Source: Heterohyrax brucei
Lineage: Eukaryota > Chordata > Mammalia > Hyracoidea > Procaviidae
Length of the DNA: 64,000 nt
NCBI GenBank assembly: GCA_028571685.1
Contig: CM053146.1
Coordinates: 108,661,431-108,725,430, forward strand
Direction: 5' to 3'
Shown here: one piece after another, positions 11,389 to 22,775 of the stretch
How the letters are laid out: every line of letters starts with the position of its first letter
How positions within the stretch are numbered: the first letter of the stretch is position 1
Position numbers and translations under genes: made by a program
The notes under the pieces: model-generated
The model's database searches: none
The model's input: the letters and a program-made list of their open reading frames with translations, nothing else
What the model was told of the DNA's origin: nothing

Positions 11389-14300
11389 GTAACTTGAGGC
11401 CTGCCTGGGCACCTGTCCCTCCCCTTGTACACGGGCGCCTTTCCTAGATTCTTCCCTTAGGGCTGGGGCCAGGTTCGTTACCTCGCCCGAACACACCCAC
11501 ACATGCACTGGCAGGAGCTCCTGTTCCGTTAATCCGCGACGTCCAAAACCGCCCTTTCCCCACCCCAGGCCCTTTTCCCTCAGGGAGCCCTAGGGGAGGA
11601 TGTTCTTAGTGGGCTTCGACCTCGAAAGAGACAGCTGTCACTTCAAGCTTCGAGGCGGTCGGTTTTGAGACATGTTAGAAATGGGAGGGAATAAAGTAAA
11701 TTTGTCCTGTAACTTGGATTCTCAGAGGTCTGTATATGTTGGGGTGGGGACTGAGTGACTGCTTTTATTTTAACACATAGTGTTCAGAAAACATCAGAAC
11801 AAGCAAACAAACCAGACACACACTGTAAGAGTATGACAGTCTCATTAACCCCCCAAAATATGGGGAAAGAAGAAAAGGGACAGTAGTGCTAAGATGTCAG
11901 TCTTTACGCTCCCCGAAATTCTGTACTGTTGGTTTTGTATGTGACTACTATTAATCTTAAAGCTGCAGGCAGTATATCTGGTTATTTTTTCCTGGAAGCT
12001 GGATCGTACTCCAGAACTGCATTGCTTAGTAAAGTAGCCATTAGCCATATCTAGCTATTTTAATTATTAAAATATTAAAAATTAACAGTCCTGTTCCTCA
12101 GTCTTACTAGCCACATTTCAAATGCTCAATAATCACATATGGTTGTGGATACTGTATTGAACAGTACAGATATAGAGCATTTCTACAGAACATTTCCGTT
12201 ATCGTGGAAAATTCTGCTGGAAATGCTGGTCTGGACAGGCAAAGCAAGAATATGCCTGGATGTTTCTTGTACCGTACCATAAGTTATTTTTCAAATTGAT
12301 GGTTTAAAAAGATAAATTTGAAAACTGTGTGCCCTGAGCTGAATGATTAAGACACATGTAATCTTTTTTTGCTTCCAAAGTAAGTGATTGGTCTCATTGA
12401 GTACTGATGAAAACTATGAAGAAACTAGTATTTAGATTTAAGAGAACAAACAATTTACTTGCTCCCATTTGAGGAAATTGCATGATATTGCTGACAATGA
12501 CTTCTGGGCGTTTGTGGATCAGCTGTTGTGCAGGGCCATGTAGTGATGATGATGACAATAGTGATGGTAGCTAACATGCTCTGAGCACCTAGTAAATGTT
12601 TGGTGCCAACCATAGTTCAAGTCTTGAGAAGAGGTTTAACAAATACTATTAAGTACATTTGGAGTATTACTTCCCTCTCCTTCAACATCATCCATCTTTT
12701 ATGGAGCCTGAGTTTCCATTAGCTTTTTGGACAATGATATTCTGTTGATTTATGCAGAATATGAGTACTGTAAAAACTGAAGGTCTTTTAGAGAAGAACC
12801 AGAGGATAATGCATCAAAGTATAGACTTGGAGGGCAGATTGCCTAGCTTTGGAGCTTTGGACCCTGATTCTGCAGTTTTTAGTTACGAAATCTCTGGCCA
12901 GTTGTTAAATCTTTATGTTGCAATTACCTCAACTATAAAACTGGTTATAGAGTGTCAATAGTGTGAATACTTAAATGATCTACAACCCTGTCTTTTCCTT
13001 CCGGTGATTTTTTAAATTGCTGGAGTACCCTCAGGCTCAGTCTTAGACTTTTACCTATCTGCATTCACCCTTGTAGTGATCTCTTTCAGTCTCTTGACTT
13101 TACACACTACCCATATCGTGACACCCTCTCTACATTTGTGTATCAACCTTGGGCCTCTTTCCCAAACTTTAGGCCAACCAACTGCATGCATGATATTCCC
13201 TTTTGGACATTTAATAGATATCTCAAGCCTACAGTCCCTAGGTCTTTATTCTTAAACCTGCTTTTCATGCAGTCTTCCTCTTTTAAGCTAATGGAAACTG
13301 CCTTTTTGTTTGTTCAAGTTTGAAATCTAAAATTATCCTTCACTCTCTTTTCCACATCATATGCAATCCATTAGCAGATTCAATGACTTCATCTATTAAG
13401 TGTTTCTAGAAGTGATCAGAATAATCATTTTAAAGTCTAAGTCATATCATGCTGCACCTCTGCTCAGAACTTTCCATTGACTTCCCATGTCACTCAAAGT
13501 AAATGCCAGTCCTTTTCAATGGCTCCAAGACCCTTCACTGTCTCTGCTTTTTTCTACCCTGGTCTTTGTCTTCTTTTTCTGTCTTGCTCTGTTCTGTCTG
13601 CACTGGCTTTGTTGTTGCTCAAACTTGCTGGGCACACTTCACCTCAAAAGCTCTCCATGTACTGTCTGGAACAATCTTCCCACACATATTTGTAGGATTC
13701 ACTACCTCAGCCCTTTCAAGTTTTTGCTCAAAAGTCACCTCAATGAGGCTTTTTTTGACTACCCTATTTCATAACCACACATATACACAGGCTTCCTGTC
13801 AACTTTCTCCTTTATTTTTATCTCTCACTTACTGTATTAGTTGTTGATTCATTTTAGTTTTTGTTTTTCTTTGTCACAAAATGCTTGTAAACCTGCAAAA
13901 CCTAATAGGCCTACCCCATACTGCTAATGGAGTAAGGTACAAAGAATTATTAGGAAAACTTGACATATGTCTCCAAAAGTTTGGAGACACTCATGATAAA
14001 GATTTAAGCAACTTGGATTACCCCTGCAGCAGATGAGGAAAGCTACATTGGGTACAAGCTGTACTTCTACCAAAAGTGGGACAAGGGATATTCTTCTTGA
14101 GCATAAAGTGAATGTCTCAATTAGGGAAGCTAGAACCACCACAACAGGATCCAGCCTCATAGAGAGCTGCCAGATGGAAGTCAGAAAGCCCCAGAATACA
14201 TGACTAGGGTACCATCACAGGGCATGCCAAAAGCCAAGTGCCGTCGAGTCGATCATCTGTATATATAACCTGTAGGAAAGCAGAATTTTTAAGAAGATAG

Positions 14301-17300
14301 GTAATAGTCCCAAATTGACAATCAAAAAGAACAAATTACTGATACAAGCAACAGGTAACTATCAAAAGCATTGTGCAAAGTGAAAGAAACCAGACACAAA
14401 ATACTACATACTTTATGATTATAAGTTAATGGAATTATAGAAAAGGCTATAGTGGAAGAAATCAGTGGTTGCCTTGGAGTGCAAGTAGGAAAAGAGGTTT
14501 GGCCAAAAAGGGGCATAAGGGGACTTTTTAGGTCAATAGAGGTGTTTTATAAAGTGTCTGTGGTGGTTGGTTACGTAACTATAACATTTGTCAATATTTA
14601 TCAAATTGTACATTTAAAATTAATGAACTTCATTGTATGTACCTACATCTCAAAAAACAAGTCTGATTATGTGTCCTGAAGTTTTAAAAAGTACGATAAC
14701 TCAAGAAAATTGGAAAGCACCTATTGTTAAGTACCATTGAGTCAATTCCCACTCATAGTAATCTTATGTGACAAAGTAGAACTGCCCCATAAGGTTTTCT
14801 AGGCAGTAAGCAAATGGCCCCCTTTTCTCCTGCAGAACTGCTGGGTGGTTTCACACCACCAGCCTTTTGGTTAGCAGTCCATTGTTTAACCTTTGTACCA
14901 CCAGGACTTCTACTTGAAAAAAAAAATCATTGTCTTCATCCAGGGTCATTACTGATGAATATAAAAACAAAGAGTCGCCCAAACATATACAAGTTACTGT
15001 GCCACCAGCTTTTCTGTAATTCAGATGATAGAAGGACAAGTATAGAATTAAAAAGGACATTGAACAAAATGAACATCCAGAATGCAGTGATAATTAGGAT
15101 TTAAATATATGGAAACCAGATCCTGATAATACCAAATAATGAAACAGTGTCAAGATGAGAAGAAGCTTTGTATGGTACCCTAAATTTTTGTTTAGTTTTA
15201 GTTAATTTAAATTTAAAAATTGATACTTATTTCAGTTCTTGGAAAACTTTTAAGTATATTTGGAACCAGTCTGAGGATGTCCACTACTTTTCATCAGAAA
15301 TCTTGTCAGGTGCCATCAAGTCAGTTCTGACTCATAGCGACCCTATGAATGTCAGAACAAAATGCTGCCTGGTCTCGTGCCATGTCCACAATCCTTTTTA
15401 TGCCTAAGCCCATTGTTGCGGCCACCGTGTCAATTCATCTCATCAAGGGCCTTCCTCTTTTGCGCTCACCCTCCACTCTACCAAGCATGATGTCCTTCTC
15501 CAGGGCCTGACCCTTCCTGACAGCGTGTCCAGAATATGTAAGATGCAATCTTGCCATGTTTGTTTCCAAGGAGCGCTCTGGTTGTACGTCTTCCAGAACA
15601 GATCTGTTTGTTCTTGTGGCAGTCCATGGTACAGTCAACATTCTTCTCCAATACCACAATTCAGAGGCATCAATTCTTCTGTCTTCTTTGTTCATTGTCA
15701 AGCTTTCACATGCATATGATGTGATTGAAAACACAGATTGAAATCTAAGTACAGGTCAGGTATTTCTGGTAAAAATTTAGTATCTAAATTGAAATGTGCT
15801 GTAAGTGTAAAACACACACTGAATTTGTGAAGACCTAGAATTTTTAAAAAAGGTATGTAATTGCCTTTCAGTAGTTTCTTATATGAGTTACCCATGTAAA
15901 TGGTAATAATTTGGATATATTAGGCAAAATCCTATATGGTAGTAAAGTTAATTTCATCTGCTACTTTTTATTTTTTTTAATGTGACTACCAGAAAATTGT
16001 GTGTGGCTCATGTTTCTGAGGTGAGTTGTTTATTGTGCATCACTGCAAAGTATAAGCGCTGTGTAGGCGGAGTTAAGTCTTTTCCTGCCCCTGCTCAATC
16101 ATAGGTTTCAATTAATTATTTTGAATAAGTGATTGAATAGTCTTAAAAAAAAAACTAAATAAAAATGAAAATAAAAACTAAATTTACATATATGTATCTC
16201 CTAGGATGTAGAGAAAAAGTTGATTATTATTTGTATAAAATGATTACGAATAAGAAAAAGGCAAATTATCTGAAAAGTACAAAAGATATGAACAGACACA
16301 GATAGAAATCCAGATACATGTGAATAAAATTTCAGCTTGTGAAATGTAACAAAGATAAATTACACTCACTGTTGGTAAAGAAACATGTCTGTCTTAAAGG
16401 CAGTGTACTAGTCTGTGTCACCAAATTATGAATAATCTGACTTAGTTTTTTCCATATCTACCAATTTAAAGATATAATCACATTATGTATGCAAAGACAT
16501 GTACAAAAATTTTCACTGTTTGTAATGCCAAAGTTGAAATCATAGTATTTAGTTTGCTAGAGTAATCCAAAGAAGCACCTCCCAGGAGGGAGGGGTACCG
16601 AATGATAGCTCCAATAGGGAAATGTTTTAAAATTCTCTGTTGGTCAAAAAATCTGTCTGCTAACCAAATTTGTATTTTCTGTTAATGTGTTAAGAAAATT
16701 GATTACATGTATACCAAACTAAAAAATATCTATCTATATATATATGTAATCAAGGAGCTCTGGTGGCTCAGTGGTTAAAGCAATCACCTGCTAACTGAAA
16801 GGTTGGTAGTCTGAAACTATCAGCAAGTCCTCAGGAAAAAGGTGTAGCAGTCAGCTTCCACAGAGATTTATAGCATTGAAAACCCTATGGGATCTCTGTG
16901 AATTTGAGACTTTAATCAGAAACTAATAACAGATTTAGTTTTCTACTACATTGATAACACTTTATAATTTTCCAATTTTTTTCACAATAAAAGTGGGAAA
17001 CTACTTTGTGAAAATGATTTTTGCATAAATATATATTGATGTTTGTTCTGTCTTTCTTACCTTTCAGAATTATCATGAGATTATGACTCGCCATCCTGAG
17101 AACTACCAATGGGAAAACTGGAGTCTAGAAAATGTTGCCACCATCCTAGCCCACCGGTTCCCCAATAGTTATATATGGGTGATAAAGTGTTCCCGAATGC
17201 ATTTGCACAAATTCAGCTGTTATGACAACTTTGTGAAAAGCAACATGTTTGGTGCTCCAGAACATAATACTGACTTTGGAGCTTTTAAGCACCTTTATAT

Positions 17301-17895
17301 GTTATTAGTTAATGCTTGTAATTTAACTCAAAACAGTCAGCTATCAAAGAAGAATGTGAATGTTTTGAATAAAGATTCCAAAGCATCTAATTGTAGATCC
17401 AGTTCTTCTCATACTACTAATGGTTGCCAGGGAGAAAAAGAGAGGACCTGTGAAAAATTTGATGAGTCTGCCATGCGTTTTTATCCACCATCCCTAAATG
17501 GTGCATCTTTTACCTTGATTGGATTCAGCAAAGGATGTGTTGTTTTGAATCAATTGCTTTTTGAATTGAAAGAAGCCAAGAAAGACAAGAACATAGATGC
17601 CTTTATCAAAAGCATAAGAACGATGTACTGGCTGGATGGTGGGCATTCTGGAGGAAGCAATACTTGGGTTACTTATCCAGAAGTTTTGAAAGAATTTGCA
17701 CAAACAGAGATTATTGTTCACACCCATGTAACACCTTACCAAGTACGTGATCCAATGAGATCTTGGATTGGAAAGGAGCATAAGAAATTTGTTCAGATAC
17801 TTGGGGAGTTTGGTATGCAGGTAACTAGCCAAATTCATTTTGCAAAAGAAGCGCCTTCCATAGAGAATCACTTCAGGGTTCATGAAGTATTTTGA
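11056..17895 (+). CDS. C2orf69: C2orf69, mitochondrial protein with hydrolase-like fold (2 coding exons joined)
   Basis: Joining 11056-11388 to 17068-17895 gives an uninterrupted 386-residue protein, close to the ~385 residues of the human orthologue. The N-terminus (MWRFRLPW, then a run of leucines, residues ~1-22) is hydrophobic and basic, as in a targeting sequence. Exon 2 holds the conserved body, including IGFSKGCVV at ~262-270: GFSKG fits the G-x-S-x-G nucleophile elbow of alpha/beta hydrolases, putting a candidate Ser at 265. LDGGHSGG at ~300-307 and ENHFRVH near the C-terminus (His379, His383) could supply the other triad residues, which is inference. Known: human C2orf69 is mitochondrial, and its loss causes a severe early-onset multisystem disease with oxidative phosphorylation deficiency; its substrate is not established. 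The intron is 5,679 bp, GT-AG. The upstream neighbour is repeat DNA and the downstream neighbour is TYW5, convergent. Confidence 0.96.
11389..12540. other. C2orf69 intron 1, 5' part
   Basis: The end of the CpG island, then ordinary AT-rich intron. I see no SINE, LTR or gene here. Confidence 0.5.
12545..12965. repeat. Probable MIR remnants
   Basis: Phrases such as gctctgagcacctagtaaatgt and a later pyrimidine-rich stretch resemble the core of the old MIR SINE. Very diverged, so the limits are uncertain. Confidence 0.35.
13430..13800. repeat. L2 LINE 3' fragment
   Basis: Shares the L2 consensus wording: catgctgcacctctgctcag, then gacttcccatgtcactcaaa, then a tcacctcaatgaggc block near 13735. 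An ancient eutherian repeat in the C2orf69 intron. The open frames across it are chance. Confidence 0.7.
13969..13988. repeat. Perfect short inverted repeat
   Basis: GTCTCCAAA and its exact reverse complement TTTGGAGAC are separated by AG. Probably incidental. Confidence 0.7.
14229..14255 (-). repeat. AfroSINE/RTE tail scrap
   Basis: aagccaagtgccgtcgagtc is the extreme 3' block only. Confidence 0.55.
14290..14690 (+). repeat. Old L1 (L1M-type) 3' end
   Basis: Reads like the sense 3' end of an L1M element: agtgaaagaaaccagacaca, then a cagtggttgcc block, then gtacatttaaaattaatgaa. In the C2orf69 intron. Confidence 0.7.
14722..14910 (-). repeat. AfroSINE, long form (diverged)
   Basis: Antisense; ccattgagtcaattcccac tail, cttttctcctgcagaactgc middle, ttttggttagcagtcc head. 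Confidence 0.82.
15305..15740 (-). repeat. RTE LINE, 5'-truncated 3' end
   Basis: The minus strand matches the last ~430 bp of the RTE copies elsewhere in the window (for example 61772-62200). It includes the terminal block shared with the SINE and the adjoining C-terminal ORF remnant. Stop codons and frameshifts make it dead. Confidence 0.85.
15741..16750. other. C2orf69 intron, AT-rich stretch
   Basis: AT-rich, with a likely old L1 sense fragment at ~16200-16560 (the wording around aagacatgtacaaaaatttt resembles L1M). A TA/CTAT-rich run ends at ~16748. No gene seen. Confidence 0.4.
16752..16899 (+). repeat. AfroSINE (5' part, long-form type)
   Basis: Head ggagctctggtggctcagtg to catagcattgaaaaccc-type middle; the tail is missing. 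It sits ~170 bp before C2orf69 exon 2. Confidence 0.82.
17068..17895 (+). CDS. C2orf69: C2orf69 coding exon 2 (terminal)
   Basis: Begins after the acceptor ctttcag with NYHEIMTRHP and runs 275 codons to TGA at 17893-17895 (C-terminus RVHEVF). It carries the GFSKG motif and nearly all of the conserved domain. A serine/asparagine-rich stretch at ~195-230 is the likely variable loop. Confidence 0.96.
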   Translation, partial: NYHEIMTRHPENYQWENWSLENVATILAHRFPNSYIWVIKCSRMHLHKFSCYDNFVKSNMFGAPEHNTDFGAFKHLYMLLVNACNLTQNSQLSKKNVNVLNKDSKASNCRSSSSHTTNGCQGEKERTCEKFDESAMRFYPPSLNGASFTLIGFSKGCVVLNQLLFELKEAKKDKNIDAFIKSIRTMYWLDGGHSGGSNTWVTYPEVLKEFAQTEIIVHTHVTPYQVRDPMRSWIGKEHKKFVQILGEFGMQVTSQIHFAKEAPSIENHFRVHEVF

Positions 17896-18711
17896 GATCC
17901 AAAAATAGCAATGTTTGTGTTCAGTGGAAGAATATAAGCACTTTGAGTGTTATAAATTCAGATAACAAGATGTAATTCAACAGAAGCATTATCAGTTTGC
18001 GGGAGGGGAGAACACATTCCTAAAATGTGAGTGTAATGTGCAATAGCAGTATTCCTTGGTTGTGAATGTGAGCAATTTTTAATTTAGACTGTTAATTTGA
18101 AATCTAAAAAGATGGTTTGTGATAATCCTATGAGGAAATATAGGACCCTTAAAAATGAAAGTTACAATATAGTCTGTATAAAAGGTAACTGAAATTCTTA
18201 TTGTGGGAGTAGTTGATTCTGAGTAATGTTACAAACTTTTACACTAATTTTGGTGACACTGTAACAGTAATCAGCTATTCGGGCATTCAAAACTTTTGAA
18301 TGGAAACTTCATCTCTTCTTCAAACAAAGGCACACTAATGTTTTTCATGATTTGGAGTAACTGTACCCTGCTTCTTATATTTTGTAAACTCATGGATTTA
18401 TTCTTTAAGATGTCACCAAGTGCATTCTTTTCCACAGTTGAAATACATTTGTTTTCAAATATCCAAGAATATACAATAGTATGAAAGCTGGTTTTTAAAA
18501 GTGTATTATATTCAACCACTGTGGCTTAATTTTTGACAACTTTTTATTACATCTCTTGGGTTGTCTTGAATTTTGGACAGAAATCTTTTATTTTTGAACA
18601 TTGGCTTAAATTGAGCATAATTATGTATCTTGGGTAAAAATATACTGCAGAGCAGATTTCAGATATTTTCATTTTATCAGTCTTTTGAAAGGTATCAACG
18701 TAGGTAAAGTA

Positions 18712-18719
18712 TGTGTATA

Positions 18720-18759
<40 letters not shown>
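18712..18759. repeat. (TA)n microsatellite
   Basis: Alternating TA with two interruptions near the start, then about 34 nt of pure TA. It lies in the probable C2orf69 3'UTR. Confidence 0.95.
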
Positions 18760-18764
<5 letters not shown>

Positions 18765-20068
18765 CCCTTTGTTAGTGCTGTATTGTAAAGGGGCCAGATT
18801 CTGTAGATCTAAATCAGTGGTTTTCCAGAAGCATGATTTTATCTGCCAGAACAAAACAGCTCTCTTTGGCCAAAATGTAAAATTATATTGCTGTAAGATA
18901 AATTACAAGGAAAAGTTTGAAGACACAAATGATTTACTTTTGGCTCAGAAACTGAATTTTCTTAGCACTGGTACCTAATTTGAGTGAAGTTTCTTTCTGC
19001 CCATTTTTTGTCATTTCATCTGGAACTAAATAAGTAGATTTTGAGAAACCAAGATCTAATGAATATCAGCCAACACTGAAACACAGCCATATGGTTATAA
19101 AAGGCATGATTATAAAAGATGAGCTGTAACTTTTTTTTTTGTTTATTAGTAATTAGCTTTTGCACCTTATGAAATAACTAAGCAGGGAAATATCAAGCTG
19201 CTTTAGGACTGGAAAAAAAAATAAGACATTGAAGCTTAATATTTTAATTACCCAAGGGATATAAATTTGTAAAATATGGGGAAAAAAATCTTGATTTCTT
19301 CCCACAATTGTATTTTAATAACTGTAAATACACTCTAAATGTTCAGGGACCTGTGAGAAATTACTTACCAAATACTTAAACATACCTTTGTTGTGTTTTA
19401 ACACAATTCTATAAATTACAAATAGCAACTCTACATTTTTTTCCCCTGCACAGTAGTTTTATACTGTTGTTTCTTTAAATACCTGCTGTTTCGAGACCAA
19501 AAATTTCCATCATTGAAACAAGTCACCTGATTCTAACATTTTATCACCTTGCCTTTAAGCACCATGACTGATTTGGTGGTGGTTTTCATTTTTTTAAATA
19601 TTTGATTAAATTCATGTATATCTAATGTAAAGTCATTGAGATGCTGATGCTGTCTAATGAGGGGGGCAGTGGCATCTAGGATGGACTGGTAGCAGAAATA
19701 TTCAGTTAAGAATCTGACATGTTTCAAAATTTGACTTCTTACCTGTCCACTGTTAATGTGAATACTTAATTTTTATATGTTCAGTGGATATTAAGAACAA
19801 CTCACAGGGCACCTGGATCTGCCATTTTTATCAAAACAAGACAGTTTTGAAAAGTAATACTACTTTCTTCACTTAAAATCTATTCAAGTTGACCCACAGT
19901 CAAGTGTCTTCTGTTTTATACTTCATATTTGTCCTTTCTCCACATTTGTTTAAAACTGTTTTGTAAATGTTTTGGATTGTGTCTTTGTCACGAAAGAGTA
20001 AACTGAAGAATTAGTCATACAAATAATGTGAAAGTTGTTAAATCACCACAGCATGAATGTACAGTTGT

Positions 20069-20074
20069 ATTAAA
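20069..20074 (+). terminator. C2orf69: Candidate C2orf69 polyadenylation signal (ATTAAA)
   Basis: ATTAAA followed 20-50 nt later by a GT-rich tract (~20092-20128), the usual downstream element. Another ATTAAA at 19605 lacks such a tract. AATAAA at 22053 is a possible distal alternative. Confidence 0.35.
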
Positions 20075-20610
20075 ATAACCCACAGAAGCCTGTTTGGGTG
20101 TGCTTTGTATTTATTAGTGTTGTTAAATTTCAGATATTTGAAAGGAAGCTATTTCTCTCCACCTTGCCAATTTGGGTTTATATACATGTCCCTTTTTCAA
20201 GTGAGCAACTCTGAACCTTTCCCATAAAAGTATCTTTCTGCTCCCCTTTTTCCATTGCTCCATAAAAAAATTATATTATTTCCATTTTTTAAGTTGGAGT
20301 TCCTAGAAAAAAAAAATCCCAAATTCTTTTTCTGTGCTAATGATTTCCGGCATCTGTATTCTTTTAGCTGTTCTTAGGAGAGTTGGTTAGCATGTGATAC
20401 TGTCAACTTTTCATTCATTCATATAGTCTCTGAGGACCTACCAAGAGCAAGGAAGGCAGTTAGTTCTAGGGCTGAGGACACAGCACTGACAAAACCTCAG
20501 CCACTGAGTGTGGAAATGTCTAACAGACTAGGGCTAAAATATGAGAAGTGATAAAATATGAAAAGGTAGTATTCACAAGAGCCAAGTTACACTTCATTCA
20601 AGCCCTCTTG

Positions 20611-20638
20611 AAACTGACTCAATAGCAGTGGGTTTTAT
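20611..20638 (+). repeat. AfroSINE tail scrap
   Basis: gaaactgactcaatagcagt then gggtttta. Confidence 0.5.
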
Positions 20639-20680
20639 TGAAGAAAACATGTCATTAGAGGATAAGGTATGGATGTTATA

Positions 20681-20826
20681 TGCTGTCAGTGGATTCTGAT
20701 CATAGCGATCCTCGAGGACAGAATATAACTGTCCCATCAAGTTTCCAAGGAACCCCTGGTGGATTTAAACTGCCAACATTCTGGTTAGCAGCCATAGCAT
20801 GTGACCACTACATCACCAGGGTCTCC
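20681..20826 (-). repeat. AfroSINE, short form
   Basis: Antisense; ctgatcatagcgatcctcga, cccctggtggatttaaactg, head ending accagggtctcc. Confidence 0.85.
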
Positions 20827-20831
20827 CCAAC

Positions 20832-21031
20832 AAGATTACAGCCTAGAGAACCCTGCCAGGCAATTCTACTCTGTCCTGTAGGGTCACTATGCATCAGAAT
20901 TGACCCCAACTGTCAGAGGTTTTCATCTTTATGTAAGCAGATCCCCCAGGTCTTTCCTCTTGTGGAGCTTCTGGTGGGTTCAAACCGCAGACTTTCAGTT
21001 AGTAGCTGAACACTTGGCCACTACACCAAAC
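20832..21031. repeat. Two opposed AfroSINE fragments
   Basis: 20832-20924 is a sense 3' half (agattacagcctagagaacc through tcagaattgacc). 20925-21031 is an antisense long-form 5' half (atctttatgtaagcagatcc to a ctacaccaaacac head). They abut tail to middle. Confidence 0.7.
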
Positions 21032-21237
21032 ACACTGATCTGGTAGATTTCAGGTTGTCCGTTACAAAGGTAGAGAAGCCCAGCAGCTCTTGGTAGTAGA
21101 TACAGGCTGAGTTACTTTAGGATGGTCATTTTAGTATCCCATTTAACCTTGTAAAAAAAAATAAGCACAATTTAGGCATATTTGAGACATCCAAACATTC
21201 ATAGCTTGTATGCTCAAAAAAAGACTTAACACCAGCA

Positions 21238-21308
21238 ATAGGCAGGTGATTGCCAAGGGCAGAGTAGAGCTGCCCCATAGGATTTGCAAGGGCTGCCAAC
21301 CTGCTGCA
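21238..21308 (-). repeat. AfroSINE fragment
   Basis: gagtagagctgccccatagg flanked by weakly matching sequence. Confidence 0.55.
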
Positions 21309-22414
21309 GAAAGATGGGAAGTTATGAAAATGGCTTCGTTGACTTCATTTGCCTTGTTTTGGTACTTCATGGTGAGCTTGAAATTACTGAATAAATACAA
21401 TTCCAGTGCATTTGTGTACCAAGACAAATGATGTTCATGACAAACTAAAAATTACAGTTTAAAAAATTAAAGCATATGTACATAGACAAAAAATAAAAAG
21501 TTCAAAAAGTAGAAAACTAGTTTCTAGTTTGCCCACCCAGCTATTCAGTCTCTTCTTGGCAACAACCACTACCACTAGTTTCTGTGTATTTTTGTAGAGA
21601 TAATTCTGGGCATGTACAAAGATACATATACAGTATACCTTTATTTTACACAGCTTCACACCTGTCTTTCATCTAGTTGGAAAAATTCCATGCCAGTCCA
21701 TGTATTCATGCAGCATTGTATTCCACTTATGTATTACACGCCTGTCTACCTACTTAGGATTATGCTTACATGCGTTATAGTCTTGTCTATGCGAGAAGCT
21801 CTGCAGTGAAAACCTTTGTTGTAAAGGAGAAAAAAAAAAATCCATCACCAGGTCAAGTCCTCAAATCCTGTACCCAAAGAAACACTGTGGAAAAGCGTTT
21901 GGGATGTGCTGCACATACAGGGGGAAGAAGGGAGAATCCGTAACTGGGTCACCACAATGGAGCCTCAGTTTCTATCCCTCACCTGTGTGAGCCCGGGCAG
22001 TCATTTAAGTAGTGTGAGGTGATAAAGATGATGTCTTAAGTTCCCTCCCAGCAATAAAATTCTGTAATTTGGAATTCCAGAGAAGTTGCAGCTAACACAC
22101 AATGAGTATTTTATACCTAAAAACAAACATTCTATATGGTTTTAACCTTGTAGGCAAAAAACAATTATTTTGTATTCAAAATAAACAGTCTCTAATGTTA
22201 AATTCCATGACCATTAAAATAATTTTAAAACTTTCCAAAGGGCTCAATTCCAGCCTTCTCAGTTTTGTGATACTGCAACAGGTTTCACTGCAACAGGTTT
22301 CACTGCAAGTCTCTGTCTTACTAAAGAGTTAAATGGGAGAATTAGCATTAGGCATGACTATAAGCCTGCCCCTGAACTAATTCCTTACATTTTTAAGAAC
22401 CAGTTGTATATGCT
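21309..22414. other. Intergenic, mostly unassigned
   Basis: AT-rich. 21600-21830 looks faintly L1-like. A perfect 15-bp tandem duplication lies at 22276-22305. AATAAA at 22053. No gene seen. Confidence 0.4.
22276..22305. repeat. 15-bp tandem duplication
   Basis: CAACAGGTTTCACTG occurs twice back to back without mismatch. Confidence 0.95.
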
Positions 22415-22560
22415 GAAGCCCTGCTTACACGTGGTTAACAGACTGGCTGCTAACCAAAAGGTTAGCAGTTCAAATCCACCAGCCAGTCCCTGCAAGCTCT
22501 ATGGAGGAGACCTACAGGGTCACTATTAGAATGGATTCAACAGCAACAGGGTAGTTTATT
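22415..22560 (+). repeat. AfroSINE, short form
   Basis: Sense copy: ctgctaaccaaaaggttagc, agttcaaatccaccagcc, tail ggattcaacagcaacaggg. Confidence 0.85.
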
Positions 22561-22634
22561 GGGGGGCAGCTTTATTTTGTCCTTAATAAGGAAAATAAGT
22601 TCCAGAAAGATTATCTACCTTGCCTAAGGTCACA

Positions 22635-22775
22635 TGGAGCCCTGGTGACACAGTGGTTAACAGACCCACTGCTTACGCAAAGTCGGCAGTTTGAATCCAC
22701 CAGCCGCTCCTTAGAAACCCTACTGGGCAGTTCTACTGTCCTTCAACTCAACAGCAATGAGTTTTTATGGTTTCA
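22635..22775 (+). repeat. AfroSINE, short form
   Basis: Sense copy: ggagccctggtgacacagtg head, cagtttgaatccaccagcc, short tail. A MIR-like scrap (ttgcctaaggtcacatgg) precedes it. Confidence 0.88.

Larger units (their letters stand above)
10795..11640. other. CpG island at the C2orf69 5' end
   Basis: CpG dinucleotides and GC content rise abruptly against the AT-rich surroundings and fall off again about 250 bp into intron 1. The island spans the presumed promoter, 5'UTR and coding exon 1. Boundaries are by eye. Confidence 0.8.
17896..20095 (+). other. C2orf69: Probable C2orf69 3'UTR
   Basis: About 2.2 kb of AT-rich, repeat-poor sequence after the stop codon, with only a TA microsatellite. 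Recognisable SINE fragments begin only at ~20.6 kb, as expected of retained UTR. The 3' end is inferred from the ATTAAA at 20069. Confidence 0.45.

Noticed and set aside
13969..13988. Palindrome as an operator or terminator
   Set aside because: Isolated 9-bp arms in a mammalian intron, with no supporting context.
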